Notes: generated from the sequence alone by a model not told the origin. Counted from the stretch's first letter, positions 10,256-22,972 are shown. The stretch is 64,000 nt of DNA from Elephas maximus indicus (GCF_024166365.1 NC_064830.1:89706968-89770967); one strand, 5' to 3'. Program-made: numbers and translations.

Positions 10256-10744
10256 TTGGCATCACAGATCACTGATCTGACTTATGCTGTAGCTTTTCAT
10301 CTGAATTCAAACCCCAGAGATACAGAACCTCTGAAGTTTCTTTCCCATCAGTCTGAGCCTCCACCACCCTGGGCCAACATCCGGTCAGTGTCTGCATTGC
10401 TGGACCTTGACTTGGGACTGACCCAGGCTATGCATAGCCCCAGTTTCCAACCTCCACCTCCTCCAAGCTTGCCTCATGGGACTTCCAGCAACAGGCTCTG
10501 CTTCAGGAAACCTGAGACATAACACCTACAGCCCCAGCCCTCACACTCTCACCACCTTCCACCATCCCAAATGGCCCAGGAAGCTTCAGCTTTGTATCTG
10601 GGGCAAATGTGAGAAGCCCTGGTGAGTCACCTTTTGCCATAGAACAGAGAAAGACACAAGTAGAGAAAGACTCAGAGCAATGACAAATGAGAACACAGAG
10701 AGCGGAGGATATGTAGACGGTGGCTTTGAATGAGGTAAGGGACA

Positions 10745-11505
10745 GAGTCATTCGGTAACCTGAGGGAAGAGCATTCCAGGCAGAGAAGCAGCCATGGCAA
10801 AGGCCTGGAGACAGAGCCAGCCTGATGTGTTGGAGGAACAGGAAGGTGGCCTGTGTAGCTGGTGATGCGTGGGCACGAGAAAGCAGAAGGAGGTGATGTC
10901 AGAGAGGCAATGAAGGCCAGATTGGGCAAGGCCTTGTGGCCACCGTAAGGCATTTGGCTTTAACTCTGGGTGCGGTGGCGCCATTGGAGGTTTTTGACAT
11001 GATCCCTCGGGCTGTGCATCAGGACCATCTAAAGCATCCTGTTTATCTTTCTTGTTATCTTGTTTTTTACTGAGAGATCCAATGAACTACAACTACCGTT
11101 TGGGGCCAAACATGTAAGTCAGAGATTACAAAGGTGAAAACCTGGGAGTGGATGAAGGTAAATGGGATGCGGGGGAGTGGAAGCAGAGAGACAATGAGGA
11201 GGCTTCTGCAGAAATCCCGGGGAGAAATGATGGTGGTGTGCACCAGTGTGGTAACACTGGAAACAATAAGAGGTCGTCAGATTCTGGGTATATTTTGTAG
11301 AGCCAATAGGATTTTCTTCCTGATGCAAGATCTGATGGTTCATGGGAAGGATTTTTGGACTCTGTTCTAAGAGAAGAAGGAATCCACAGCAGGGTTTTAA
11401 ACAGGGGAGCGACATGGTTGGATTTGTGTTTTTGAAAGATCAGTCTGGCTGCTGCATGGAGAATAGATTGGAGGGGCCAGAAGAAGCAGAGGACCAGTGA
11501 GGGAG
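10745..11505 (+). repeat. Dispersed ancient mammalian repeat, two abutting partial copies
   Basis: agcattccaggcagagaagc, ggccttgtggccaccgtaag, ggaagcagagagacaatgag and agtctggctgctgcatggag are present. The last block is out of order relative to the others, so more than one insertion is likely. An unclassified repeat interrupts at 11022-11150. Confidence 0.55.
11022..11150 (+). repeat. Unclassified repeat, copy 2
   Basis: Homologous to 8594-8715 by eye (catcctgtttatctttcttg, gagatccaatgaactac, gtcagagattacaaaggt). Confidence 0.6.
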
Positions 11506-11689
11506 GGTGATAGCTTAGACTAGGGTAGAGTAGGGTGGAGGAGTGGACAGAAGAAAGTATAGCTTTCACCTGCCTGTGGGCCTTTGCACAGGCTACTCTC
11601 AAACACCTGAAAGCCCTTTATGTCCGACAGACACGACTTCAAGATTCCAGAAAGCCCCTTTCCTATGATTCCATACCCCTGGGCTTACC

Positions 11690-11860
11690 TATGTTCTACC
11701 TTTATCCTGCTAGGTTTTCTCTGATGCCTGAGAGCTCCTCACAACTGGGGCCATGCCTCACTAAGCACTATAAGCCCAAGTCCCAGCATGGAGGCTGGTC
11801 CAGGGAAGGTCTTATAGAGCATTTGTTGAATGAATAAATGAAGGAAAGAATGTGAATGAG
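11690..11860 (+). mobile_element. L2-like 3' end
   Basis: Ends in agcatttgttgaatgaataa, the characteristic L2 terminus. Confidence 0.6.
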
Positions 11861-13872
11861 GAAAGTACTCAACATCTTGTTATTCAGAGCTCCCCAAAAC
11901 ATTGCAATTCCTTCATTATTATTCCTTCCTGACTATAAAATGTGTCCATCATAAAAAATATTAGATGTAAACCATAGCTTATGAAAGCTCCCCTAAACCT
12001 CGTCAGTATACTCTAGAGCTAACTCAATATATCTCTCAACTCTAGTAATAACAACCAGGCAGAGTTCAGTGAGTATTCACCATCCCCAATTTCTTAAATG
12101 TATACAGCTAAAATCTGAAGAGGCAGAGATGTGGGAGAATGAGAGAGGCTGAGTAAGATAGACTCCCTGCCTAATAGACAAATGAGATGTAATGTGCAGT
12201 TTTGTAACTTGCTTTTTTTTATACTTATATTATCATGACCAGCTTTCTATGAAAGATGATACAGAGAAGTTGGCAGCTGGCATTAGAGGATTGGGAAGAT
12301 TTTGACAAGTGATAAAGGGGCACACATGTTCTTTTTTTTTTTTTTTTTAAATGAGCAGGCAATTACTTAGATGAAAGGGGTTGGGACAAGAAAGAACTTT
12401 GCAGCAGAGGGAACAGCTAACAAGTGCCTGCAGGAATGAACTGCAAGGGGCTGATGCAGACCAGACTCAGGAGAATGGCCAAGTTCTGGAGGGCATGACC
12501 CTTCTGCACCTGCTTCTCCTTCTGCACCTGCTTCTCCTTCCAGGGCTGACAGTGTACACTTTCCTAAGTAAATGTCCTCTTTCTCTTAAAAATCCCATTT
12601 TCCTGTTTATTTCCTTTCTCTCAATCCTTCCTTTTTCTTCTTGGCCCAGAAGGGTGCCTGGTGGCACACCTGCTACTATCTCATCCCAACTCTGCAGGCC
12701 ATAAACGTGTTTATCTGAAAATTGGCAGTAATTCTACTTTCCCTGCCCTGCCCACTTTCAGGGCCACCTGTGACTGTATGTACATTCTGATCAAAGAGGA
12801 TAAGCTTGTCAGAGAGACTGAAGAAGGAAAGTAGGACATGAGAGTAAAGGGAGAGGTTAGGCTAAGTTATGGATAATATTGGTCTTTACCCAGGTAACAA
12901 ATGACTTTTGACATATCTGCCTAGCCCACAGCTTCCACCTGAAAACAACCTGGGTGTGAGAGTGTAGTGGCCGTAGCTGATTAGTATGGAGCACACATTT
13001 GACTTCAACTGGGCCAACCAGATTTTCCCTCCTAAACTATGGAAATTCAGAGATCTTAGTCAGCCTCCATGGTCTCTATAATTAAGTACGTGTAAAGTTG
13101 GGAATTGAGGCCGCCATCTTTAACCAAAGGAAAAGGTGGCTCGTAGAGAGTGTTGGGAGAATGGAAGAGACGTGATGCTCTCTTCTAGCCACCTGGGAGA
13201 CCTAGTAGTACTTGGGTTCCTCTAAGGGCCTCATGATATCCCTTAAACAAATTTATTCTTTTAGTTTCAACCAGATTAAATGGACTACTATTACTAGCCA
13301 CATGTGAGCTTTGGCCAAGACCCTCTAAAGTAACAGGAAGTCATCCAGGGCTTTGAAGGGAGACATCCAAAGCTCCTGAAGGGGCTTCAGGGAATATTCA
13401 GCTGGAGGAGGAGTGGCAATGGGAGCTGAAGAGAGTTCAGTAGGTGGTGAGGTTAGGTAAGCAACCTTCCTAATCATTTAGGTATTGGAGATAGCTGCTG
13501 CTTCCCCTCGCCCCACTCCCACCCTCAACACTTCACCTCATGTGCAAACACATTATATAGTAACAAGTCCTCCAGGTTCTGTTTGATTTGTATATTTTCT
13601 AGATGCACTCAAGCCACCTGGTCAGAAGATGGGACATGTTTTCCTTTTTCCCATTGATGTAGGATGATGTCAGGGAGTTCACTTTGCTTGGTGTAACAAG
13701 ACAGGCATTTTACATGTAACAGGACAAACTTAGGCTTTGTCTGCCTTGGAAGTTCAAGAATGGCTGGAGAGAGCTGAGGTGCATTTTGGTGGGGAGGAGG
13801 GGTCATACTAGAATGAACTTGACCCAGGAACACAATCTTAGTTGTCAGAGGGGAATAGAGATCGTCCCTATA
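11861..13872. other. Mostly non-repetitive intergenic DNA
   Basis: No gene recognised. It holds a T run (12331-12348) and a perfect 18-bp tandem repeat at 12501-12536. A 107-codon frame over that tandem is leucine-rich only because of the repeat. Confidence 0.5.
12501..12536 (+). repeat. 18-bp tandem duplication
   Basis: cttctgcacctgcttctc occurs twice without mismatch, followed by a partial third unit. Confidence 0.85.
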
Positions 13873-14083
13873 GCATAGTGACTGTTCAAACGACTGCCTC
13901 TTGATCTGTGTAGTGGTTCCTCATGAGCACAATTAGGTGTTCTGGAGTTCCCATTCTTCGCAATGTTATCCATAATTTGTTATGATCCATACAGTGGAAT
14001 GCCTTTGCGTAGTCAATAAAACACAGGTAAACATCCTTCTGGTATTCTCTGCTTTCAGCCAGGATCCATCTGACATCAGCAAC
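13873..14083 (-). mobile_element. RTE (BovB-like) reverse transcriptase fragment
   Basis: The minus strand encodes the RT segment with ADVRWILAESREYQKDVYLC and the motif F-I-D-Y-A-K-A-F. The following H in place of the usual D shows decay. It abuts an L1 fragment at 14084. Confidence 0.8.
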
Positions 14084-15350
14084 ACATAAGCCCCCACAGT
14101 ATGACTAACTGACAGACCCGTGGGGGAAAACTTATGAGATACAGCAAAAACAGTCCTAAAAGGGAAATTTATAACTGTAAAGATGTACATTAAAAAAGAA
14201 GACCAACCCAACCCAGTGCCGTTGAGTCAATTCTGATCCTAAATTAATAACCTAACCGTATGCCCGAAGGAACTAGAAAAAGAAGAGCAAACTATACGTA
14301 AAGGTAGCAGAAGGAAGAAAAGAATAAAGATTAGAGTAGAGATAAATGAAATAAAGAAAAGAAAAATAATAGAGAAAATCAGTGAAACCAAAATGTGGTT
14401 CTTTGAAAAGATCAACAAAATTGACAAACTTTTAGCTGATTGACTAAGAAAAAATGAGAAAATGCAAACTACTAAAATCAGAAATGAAAGTGGGGACATT
14501 ATTACTGATTTTATAGAAATAAAAAAATTAGAATACTATAAACAGTTGTACACCAACAAACTGATAACCTAGATGAAACGGAGAAATTCCTAGAAACACA
14601 CAAACTACTAAAACTGAATCAGGAAGAAATAGAAAATCTGAATAGGCTTATGACAAGTAAGGAGATTGAATCAGCAATGAAAAACCTCCCAACAAAGTAA
14701 AGTCCAGGACCACACGGCTTCTCTGGTGAAACACATTTAAAGAGGTATTAACACTAGTTCTTCTCAAATTCTTCCCAAAAATTTAAGAGGAGAGAATATT
14801 TCCTAACTCATTCTTTGAGATCACATTACTCTGACACCTAAGGTGGACAAAGATGACAAGAAGACTAAAAAAAAAAAAAAAAAAAAAAAATTTTGACTAG
14901 AGACCAATAAATACCCCTTCTGAATGTATGTGCAGAAATTCACAACAAAATACTAGGCAACTGAATTCAGCAGCATGTTACCGCCATAGCCAAGTAGGAT
15001 TTATTCCAGAAATTCATGGGTGAATCAATATGCAAAAATCAATTAATTCAAGATATCACATTAATAAAAGAAAAAAAAACCACATAATCATTTCAATAGA
15101 TACAGAAAAAGCATTTGACAAAATTCAATAAAAACCCACCCAAACAAAACCAACCTGTTAGAGATAATAAGTGAATTTAGCAAAGTTGCAGGATACAAAA
15201 TCAACATGCAAAGGTCAGCTGTATCTCTATACACCAGCAATGAACAACCCAAAAAGGAAATTAAGAAAATAATTTCATTTACAATAGCATCAAAAAGTAT
15301 AAAATACTTAGGAATAAATTTAACCAAGGAGTTAAAAATTTGTACAGGAA
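14084..15350 (+). mobile_element. L1 ORF2 fragments (non-functional)
   Basis: Plus-strand sequence encodes broken L1 ORF2 pieces, including a segment related to K-Y-L-G-I-N-L-T-K-E near 15300. Stops and deletions are frequent. A short SINE-tail fragment (14201-14238) interrupts it. Confidence 0.75.
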
Positions 15351-15639
15351 AAACTGTAACATTGCTTTAACTTTTCAGAAAACATTTATTTTCACATCAT
15401 ATTGAACATTTGAATCCAGTATTTTGCAGGGCAGTGTGAAGAGGTAAATAATAAAAGAGAGACTGAATTTTAAGACTCATTTATACTTCTGTATAAATCA
15501 GACCATGTAATACTTCTTTTTACTAGACAGAAAAATAGCTACCCTCTCCTAACTTAACATTCCAATATTACTGTCAAATATTTTTAAACAATACTTTCCT
15601 CACAAAAAATATTTTACCTGCCCTGACCACTTAGATTTT

Positions 15640-16365
15640 TAAAAATTTATTTTTATTGTAATGATACACATACAACAAAACATAATATTTCATGAATTTC
15701 TACATGTACATTTCAGTGACATTGATTACATCCTTCAAGTTGTGCAACCATTCTTGCTATCTTTTTCCAAATTATTCCACCACCATTAATATACATTTGA
15801 TACAAAGACCTCCACTTTCCCCCTCCCTCTTGCTCCTGGTAACAACCAATTACTTATGGTTTTTATATAATCGCTTATTTCATGTAAGTGATATCATACA
15901 GTATATGTCCTTTTGTGACTGACTTATTTCCCTCAGCATAATGTCCTCTAAATTCATCTATGTTGTGGCATGCATCAGGACATCATTCCTCTCTGTTGTT
16001 GTTGTTAGGTGCTGTCAAGTCGGTTCTGATTCAGAGCGACCCCGTAGGACGGAGTAGAACTGCCCCATATGGTTTCCGTGGAGTGGCTGATGGATTTGAC
16101 CTTTTGATTAGCAGCCGAGCTCTTAACCACTATGCCACTAGGGCTTCATGTCATTCCTCTTAACAGCTGAGTGATATTCCATTGTATGTATATACCATAT
16201 TTGTTTATGCAGTCATTGGTTGATGGATATTTCAGGTTTTTCCACTTTTGGGCTATTGCAAATAGTATGCAGTGAACATTTGGTGTACATCTGTTCTGTT
16301 CATGTTGCTGCTTTCAGGTCTTTTGGGTATATGCCTAAGGGTGGAATTGCTGGATTATATGTCAA
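15640..16365 (-). mobile_element. L1M 3' UTR, minus strand, interrupted by a SINE
   Basis: tttattgtaatgatacacat, gtgacattgattacatcctt, tgagtgatattccattgtat and gggtggaattgctggatta appear in the known antisense L1M order. Confidence 0.75.
15993..16150 (-). mobile_element. AfroSINE nested in L1M, with target-site duplication
   Basis: Flanked by tcattcctct at 15983-15992 and 16151-16160. It carries a gttgttgtt tail and the accactatgccactagggct head. Confidence 0.9.
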
Positions 16366-17830
16366 TTGATTTTTGATGGGAGTGCCAAGGTGATTCAAAA
16401 GGGAAAGGACAGTCTTTTCAATGAATGGTGCTGGGAAAATTGGGTATCCACACGCAAGAGAATAAAGTTGAACCCTTACCTTATATCATGTACAAAGATC
16501 AACTCAAAATTGATCAAAGATTTAAATTTCAGAGCTATAACTATAAAACTCTTAGAAGAAAACATAGGGAAAAATCTTCATGATCTTTGAATTGTCAACA
16601 GATTCTTAGATATGACAACAAAAGCACAACCAACAATAGAAAAAAATAGATAAGTTGGATTTAATCAAAATTATAAACTTTTGTGCATCAAAGGACACTA
16701 TCAAAAGAATGAAAAGACAACCCACATAATGGGAGACATATTTTCAAATCATCTAATAAAGGATTCCTACAACTTAACGATAAACAACAAACAGCCCAAT
16801 TAAAAAATGGTCAAAGGACTTGAATAGACATTTCTCCAAAGAAGATATACAAATGGCCAATGAGCACTTGAAAAGAAGCTCAACATCATTAGTCATTACA
16901 GAAATGCAAATCAAAACCACAATGAGAATAAGGACGAGATGCCATTTCACACCCATAGAATGGCAATTATAAAAAGAATGGAAAATAACAAGCGTTGGCA
17001 AGAATGTAGAAAAATTGGAGCCATTGTACATTGCTGGTGGGAATGTAGAATGGTACAGCCACTGTGGAAAACAGTTTGGCTCAAAATGTTATATATAGAA
17101 TTACCACATGACTCAACAATTCCACCCCTAGGTATATACCCAAAAGAATTGAAAACAGGCACTCAGATACTTGAATGCCAATGTTCATACCAGCACTGTG
17201 GAAACAAAAGGTGGAAACAACCTAAATTTCCATCAGTGGATGAATGGATAAACCAAATATGGTATATACACAGAAAACCAAAAAAAAAAAAAGCTAAACC
17301 AGTAGCTATCGAGTCTATTCTGACTCATAGCAACCCTAAAGGACAGAGTAGAACTGCACCATAGGGTTTCCAAGGAGCTGCTGGTGGTTTCAAACTGCTG
17401 ACCTTTTGGCTAGCTGCTAAATGCTTAACCACTGAGCCATATACATAGAAGGGACTGTTATTCAGCCATAAAAAAGGAATGAAAGTCTGATACACCGTAC
17501 AAGATGGATGAACCTTAAAAACATTATGCTAAGTGAAATACGACAGACATGAAAGGACCACTTACATGAGGTATCTACACTAGGCAAATTCACAGAGGCA
17601 GAAGGTAGAAGAGTGGTTACCAGAGGCTGAGCTGCGGGTGGAGGGGAGAGCTATTGCTTAACGGTTACGGGGTTTCTGTTTGGGATGATGAAAATATTCT
17701 GAAGACAGAAAGTGGTGATGGTTACACAACATTGTGGATGTACTTAATGCATCTGAATTTTATACTTAAAATGGTTAAAACAGTCAATTTTACGTTGTGT
17801 ATATTTTACAAAAATTAAAAAAAAAAAAAA
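16366..17830 (+). mobile_element. L1 ORF2 C-terminus and 3' UTR
   Basis: The first 225 nt encode an ORF2-type end (F-N-E-W-C-W-E-N-W ... L-L-E-E-N-I-G). The L1M 3' UTR then follows to an A-rich end. One SINE is nested in it. Confidence 0.85.
17276..17439 (-). mobile_element. AfroSINE nested in L1
   Basis: Near-identical flanks tatacacagaa and atacatagaa suggest the duplication. A-run, tail and head follow in minus order. Confidence 0.85.
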
Positions 17831-18009
17831 GAGAGTACTAATTAAAACCTGTGAGAGCCAGAACTTGACGGAACTGCCTTGTTTTCTGGGTCTCGCAAGT
17901 TTTCCACCTTTGACAGTCTTACCACTTTTCTGTCACTCGTTTTAATAGAAACTATTTGAGTTTTCCTTTTCTGACAGGTTTCCACCTTACACGGGTTCTG
18001 GCTTTTGCA

Positions 18010-18305
18010 GGTTTCACTGTAATGTTGTATCGTGTTTTCAGTGAAAGTTTACACAGCACATTAGGTTTCCATTTAACAATTATTACACAAATTATCCAGT
18101 GATATTGGTTACATTTTTCACAGTGTGTCAATATTCTCATTAGTTCCGCTCCACATGTTTCCTTTCTAGTACCTAATCTGGTTTCCCTGTCCCCTTACCC
18201 TTTCATTTTTGCTTTAGGGTAATTGTTGACCAGTTAGTTGCATATAGATGATTTTTTTTAAAGGTACACAGTACTCACAGGTAATATTCTTTATGAGCCA
18301 GCCTA
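18010..18305 (-). mobile_element. L1 3' end, minus strand
   Basis: gtgttttcagtgaaagttta and gatattggttacatttttca, then cagttagttgcatatagatg, match other antisense L1 3' ends. Confidence 0.65.
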
Positions 18306-19555
18306 TTATTTAGCTAAAAGTGACTTTGGGGGTAGTTAAAACTGAAAGAGCTGCATCACTAGCCTGAACACACTGGAGCTCAAACAGTACAGTATAGCTT
18401 TTGGACATCTTTCCCATGCTGTAACTCAAAGCAGAGAGAGCCTTTCTCCCCAACTCTGCCACAAGACACCACTCAGCTTTGGCACTTTGAGGGCTCAGGG
18501 CCAACAGCCAAGGAGAATTGCTGGAGGCCTTGGGTATAGAACAGCAACCAAGGTATGAAGCCCAGAGCAGCTCAAACACTGGGAAAATACCCCTGAAGAC
18601 TTTTGAAAGTAGCGCAGAGAATTTGTAGGAAGCTGGAGACATTGTACTAGGGCAACAACTTGGGGGTATTAAGTTAATACAATCCTATTTGAAGTCACAA
18701 ATTGGTGAGTTCTGTAGAAATCTAAGCTATGTACAGAGGAAGGAACTGAGAGGTGAAGAGATTCATTGACAAAACATAGCAAGAGAGGGGCAGCCTATAA
18801 CTGGCTTCCAGGCCTCTGGTCCTGAACTATATGCTTTTTTGGCCATAAAAATCAACTATCAATGAGAGGCTGAAAATGGAGCCTCTGGAGTGAAGTCACC
18901 CAGTGACAACAGAGCCCCATGGACCATACGCAAATACCCAAAGGATGCCATCTTTAGAAAATCCCTACCTGTTGTACGTTCAGCTCAGCCCTCCCTCAGA
19001 AAATTCAGGTAGAGCATCTAGAACTTTAGAATGCCCTGGTCTACGCAGCCATGAGATCGCAAGGACCTTATCCAGTGGCAAGCCCTCCAAGCTTCGCCTA
19101 TCTTGGGCCCCTCTTGTCCTTAGTGACCTCCTCTCCCCGGAGGCCCAGACTTCTGGAAAGTTTCTCCTTCTAACTTCTTGGCATGTGGGGAGCAGTGACT
19201 CAGATATCTCTGTCCGAATCATCCTGACCAAAAAGGCCTGTGTTACTGCACCCAGAAGGAAGTGGTGGGTGGGGAACCCACACTGAGGAGATAGCAGCTG
19301 GTGGTAACCAGCAGCATCTGCAGCAGAAAATCTTCTGTGTGAATCTGAAGACAGAACTTTAGTCCTGATAGGCCCTGGGCCTTAGGTAGTCAGATCGGTA
19401 GGATTGGTGTAGGGGGCAGGGAAGCCCAGCCTGCTTTTCAAGCCAGACCCCTCCTGCCATCTACAGCCGTCAGACCCCAAGCACCCCCAGAGGCTACCTG
19501 CTACCACACCCTTGCTTATTCAACATTTTACTCACTTGAGAGTCTCAAGAAATTA
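18306..19555. other. Non-repetitive intergenic DNA
   Basis: Open frames of 110 codons (18310-18642, minus) and 127 codons (18903-19286, plus) lack recognisable domains and splice context. I do not call them genes. Confidence 0.45.
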
Positions 19556-19639
19556 AGGGTTCTGTGTGAGAGTTTGTGTGGGCTGGGACTAGACAGGCCA
19601 TTAGGAAAGGAGGCAGCTCTAAAAGGCCGAGGCAGGTAT

Positions 19640-20215
19640 TTCTTGATGAGCACCTACTCTCTGCCAGGCCTTGTGCTAAGACCTGGTGGGAGGCAAAGGA
19701 ATCAGAAGAGGCTCCAGCTGTCATAGAGCTCAATCCAGTTGGGAGATGGACATGTTTATAGTAAGACAAGGGTGAAGGTGCAAAGTGCCATGAAGTTGAC
19801 ACTTGTGGCTTGCAGTCTGAGGGTAGGAGAGAGAGCAGGAAGGTTTATGGAGGGGGCATCATTTGAACAGGAGCTTGTAGGGTGGGTAGGATATTGACAT
19901 GAACAGAGTCAAGGAAAGCAGTGAGTATTAAGTTCATAAAGGAAGTGTGAAGCCAAACTGTGGAGGGCCCAGGCCAGTCAGGAGCTTGAAATTATTCTAT
20001 AAGCAGGCATTCATTCAATAAATATTAATTGACAAAGCTAAGTGTTTGGATATGGTGTAAAAAAAGACAAAGTCTTTGCCTTACATTCTAGAGGGGGAGA
20101 GAGACAATAAATAAGAAAAAGACTAGGCAATGGGGAGCTATTGAAGGGCCTGGAGTAGGACAAGATCTGCGTTTATAAGGGAGAGAAAAGGACTGGGATA
20201 TGGGGACACAATTAC
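19640..20215 (+). repeat. Dispersed ancient mammalian repeat
   Basis: gatgagcacctactctctgc, then gtgccatgaagttgacactt and the gagcttgaaattattct block; the same family as 24665-25345. Confidence 0.55.
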
Positions 20216-20239
20216 GTAAGTGCTTATGATCTGTTGATA

Positions 20240-20400
20240 TTTTAGGGGTAGGTATCTAATCCCCATTTTCCAGATGAGGAAACAGAAGATTAGTCTGGCT
20301 AAGAGAACTGCCCAAGGTCATCCATCTGGTGCCCTCCACAATAGTGGAATTGGGTCTGGCTGGCTCCAGAGCCCTGCACTTTTCCTAATTCCTCACTGCT
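20240..20400. mobile_element. MIR-like remnant
   Basis: ccccattttccagatgagga and ctgcccaaggtcatccatct, then aattgggtctggctgg, are MIR words. Confidence 0.6.
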
Positions 20401-20899
20401 TCAGAAAGAGGAATGTCTCGGCAGGTGGCAATGATTTGGAGCAGACAAGCCCCATTAGCAGGGAGACTTCTGCAACAACTCACTAAAATTAATGAGGTCC
20501 TGGACGAAGATGAAGGGTGGGAATGGAGAGAAGAAGATGGTGTTGTCCAAGCCTCCTCCAGCTGTCTGGCTGCTCTTTCCATAATTCCTCTTTGATGAGC
20601 TCTTAGTCACCCTTCCAGACCCACTTTACATCTTCCTAAAAGAAACTTGAATCCCATCAACAATATTCTCAGTAGCTGATCAGATAGCGTATAATTGAAT
20701 CGTAGAAATCTCTGCTGATGGAGATTTCTAAAATGAAAGTTCCAGTGGAGCCTCTTCTCCCCCCCTGAGGGAGTGGTACTAATCTGGACGTATCAGTTCT
20801 AGTCTATTTGTTAGGCTTTCATTGATATTCCTGTAGGCTTGAGGGACATCTGGAACAGCTGTACAGAGATCATCAGTGAACAATCTCACTTGACAAACA

Positions 20900-21040
20900 C
20901 CTACTCAGTACCCAGTGTCAGGGGATTCTATTTTATGCTGTTCTTTAATCCTTATGATAGATGTTTGGGGTAGATATTGTTCTCATTTTTCAGACGAAGA
21001 GTGATGAAGCCTAGAAAATTTAATGAAGTTGCCCATTGTC
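20900..21040. mobile_element. MIR-like remnant
   Basis: ccagtgtcaggggattctat, then tattgttctcatttttcaga and gaagttgcccattgtctt, in MIR order. Confidence 0.5.
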
Positions 21041-21259
21041 TTAGTTATCTAGTGCTGCTATAACAGAAATTCCACAAGGGGATGACTTTAACAAATGGAA
21101 ATTTATTCTCTCACAGGTTAGGAGGATAGAAGTCTGTCGCTCTGCTCACTTCTCTTTTCTGTATCTCAAAAGAGATTGACTGAAGACACAACCTAATCTT
21201 GTAGATTGAGCCCTGCCTCATTAACATAACTGCTTCTAATCCTGCTTCATTAACATCAT

Positions 21260-21437
21260 AAAAAAAACCAATTGCCATCTAGTAGATTCTGATTCATAGT
21301 GACCCTACAGGACAGAGTAGAACTGCTCCAGGGGTTTCCAAGGAGTGGTTGGTGGATTTTTGGAGCGGTTGGTGGATTTGAACTGTCAACCTTTTGGTTA
21401 GCGACCTAACGTTTAACCATTGCGTCACCAAGTCTCC
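21260..21437 (-). mobile_element. AfroSINE with internal 19-bp duplication
   Basis: Flanked by attaacatcat at 21249-21259 and 21438-21448. The block ggag(t/c)ggttggtggattt is present twice in tandem (about 21342-21380). Confidence 0.9.
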
Positions 21438-21448
21438 ATTAACATCAT

Positions 21449-21607
21449 TGTTGTTGTTAGGTGCCGACGACTTGGTTCGGACTCATAGTGACCCTTTTGG
21501 ACAGAGTAGAACTGTCCTATAGGGTTTCCAAGGAGCAGCTGGTAGATTCGAACTGCAGACCTTTTGGCTAGCATCCAGATTCTTAACTGCTCCACTACCA
21601 GGGCTCC
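21449..21607 (-). mobile_element. AfroSINE inserted at the same target
   Basis: Starts just after the second target copy and ends before a third (atcaacatcat, 21608-21618). Confidence 0.9.
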
Positions 21608-21944
21608 ATCAACATCATAGAGATTAGGATTTGCAACACATAGGAAAATCACATCAGATGACAAAATGGGGGACAATCACACAATACTGGGGATCGTGCC
21701 TAGCCAAGTTGACACACATTTTTGGAGGACACAATTCAATCCATAACACCCATTGTCACAGAACTATCAAGTGTCCGGGTTAGGATTTTGAACACATATC
21801 TAACTCCATAGTCTGGATCTGGCACTCTCAGTGTGGACCAGCAGCATCAGCATCACCTGGGAAATTATTAGAAATGCAAATTCTTGGACTTCGCCCCAGA
21901 CCTAGTAAATGAGAAACTTTGAGAATGGGGTCCAGCAATCTTTT

Positions 21945-22640
21945 TTTTTTTTAATAATTTATTTTTGTTGCTGCCGAGAATATACACAGCAGAACACACG
22001 CCAACTCAACAATTTCTCCATGTACAATTCAGCGACATTGATTACATTCTTCCAGCTGTGCAACCATTCTCACCTCCTTTTCCAAACTATTCCTCCCCCA
22101 TTAACATAAATTCACTGCTCCTTAAGTTTCCTACCTAATCTTTCGAGTTGCTGTTGTCAGTTTGATCCCATATAGATAGATCTTAAAAAAGCACAATGCT
22201 CAAGGCAGACATTCTTTACTAGTTAAGCTAAACTATTGTTTGGTTTTAAGGAGATTTCAGGGGATATTTTTTGTTTTAAGGTTTGAAGATGATCTCAGGG
22301 CAATAGTTTCAGGGATTCATCCATCCTCCATGGCTCCAGGAAGTCTGGATTCCATGAGAATTTGAAATTCTATTCTGCATTTCCCACCTTCTGTTCAGGA
22401 TTATTTTATAGAATCTTTGATCAAAATGTTGAGTAATGGTACCATCCATCCAGGCACCATGCAGTTCTTCTGGTCTCATGGCAAAGGAGGCAAGTTGTTC
22501 ATGGAGGCAATTAGCCACACATTCCTTTTCCTTCTCTTATTCCTGGCTCTCCTTCCTCTGTTCAGCACTTGTCTTTTAACAGCCCTCCAGATGAAGTTTG
22601 AGAACCTGATTTGGACGGTGATGCAATATGCTAAGAGATA
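21945..22640 (-). mobile_element. L1 3' UTR, minus strand
   Basis: ttgttgctgccgagaatata, caatttctccatgtacaatt, ggcagacattctttactagt and ggcaattagccacacattcc are in the antisense order of elephant-type L1. Confidence 0.75.
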
Positions 22641-22806
22641 AGCTCATGGAGGTGAAGGGGAAATTAGAGGGCAAAATGACTTAGGGAGGGCTTCCCAGGG
22701 GATATATCATTTAAGCTGGGCTTGGGGGAAAAAGATTAAGCATTCAGCAGGCAGCATACTGGGTCTGCTGTCTCTCACTGAACCACTACACCACCAGGGT
22801 GATTTA

Positions 22807-22972
22807 GGAAACCCTGGTGGCACAGTGGTTAAGTGCTACGGCTGCTAACCAAGGGGTCGGCAGTTGAAATCCACCAGGAGCTCCTTGGAAACTCTATGGG
22901 GCAGTTCTACTCTGTCCTATAGGGTCGCTATGAGTCAGAACTGACTTGATGGCACTGGGTTTGGTTTTGGTT
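22807..22972 (+). mobile_element. AfroSINE
   Basis: Complete, close to consensus. A stray inverted head fragment (accactacaccaccagggt) lies directly before it at about 22781-22799. Confidence 0.92.

Larger units (their letters stand above)
21042..21752. mobile_element. LTR-like interspersed repeat with two nested SINEs
   Basis: Opens ttagttatctagtgctgcta and closes gacacaattcaatccataac, a common repeat of this genome. Its body is split by two adjacent SINE insertions. Class assignment is tentative. Confidence 0.5.

Noticed and set aside
10136-10522. 128-codon open frame
   Set aside because: It begins in an ancient repeat and has no conserved motif or splice context.
11126-11602. 158-codon minus-strand open frame
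   Set aside because: It lies across ancient repeat sequence; the composition is repeat-derived.
12381-12704. 107-codon leucine-rich frame, possible membrane peptide
   Set aside because: The leucine run comes from an 18-bp tandem repeat; nothing else supports a gene.
18903-19286. 127-codon open frame
   Set aside because: No recognisable family, no promoter or splice signals.
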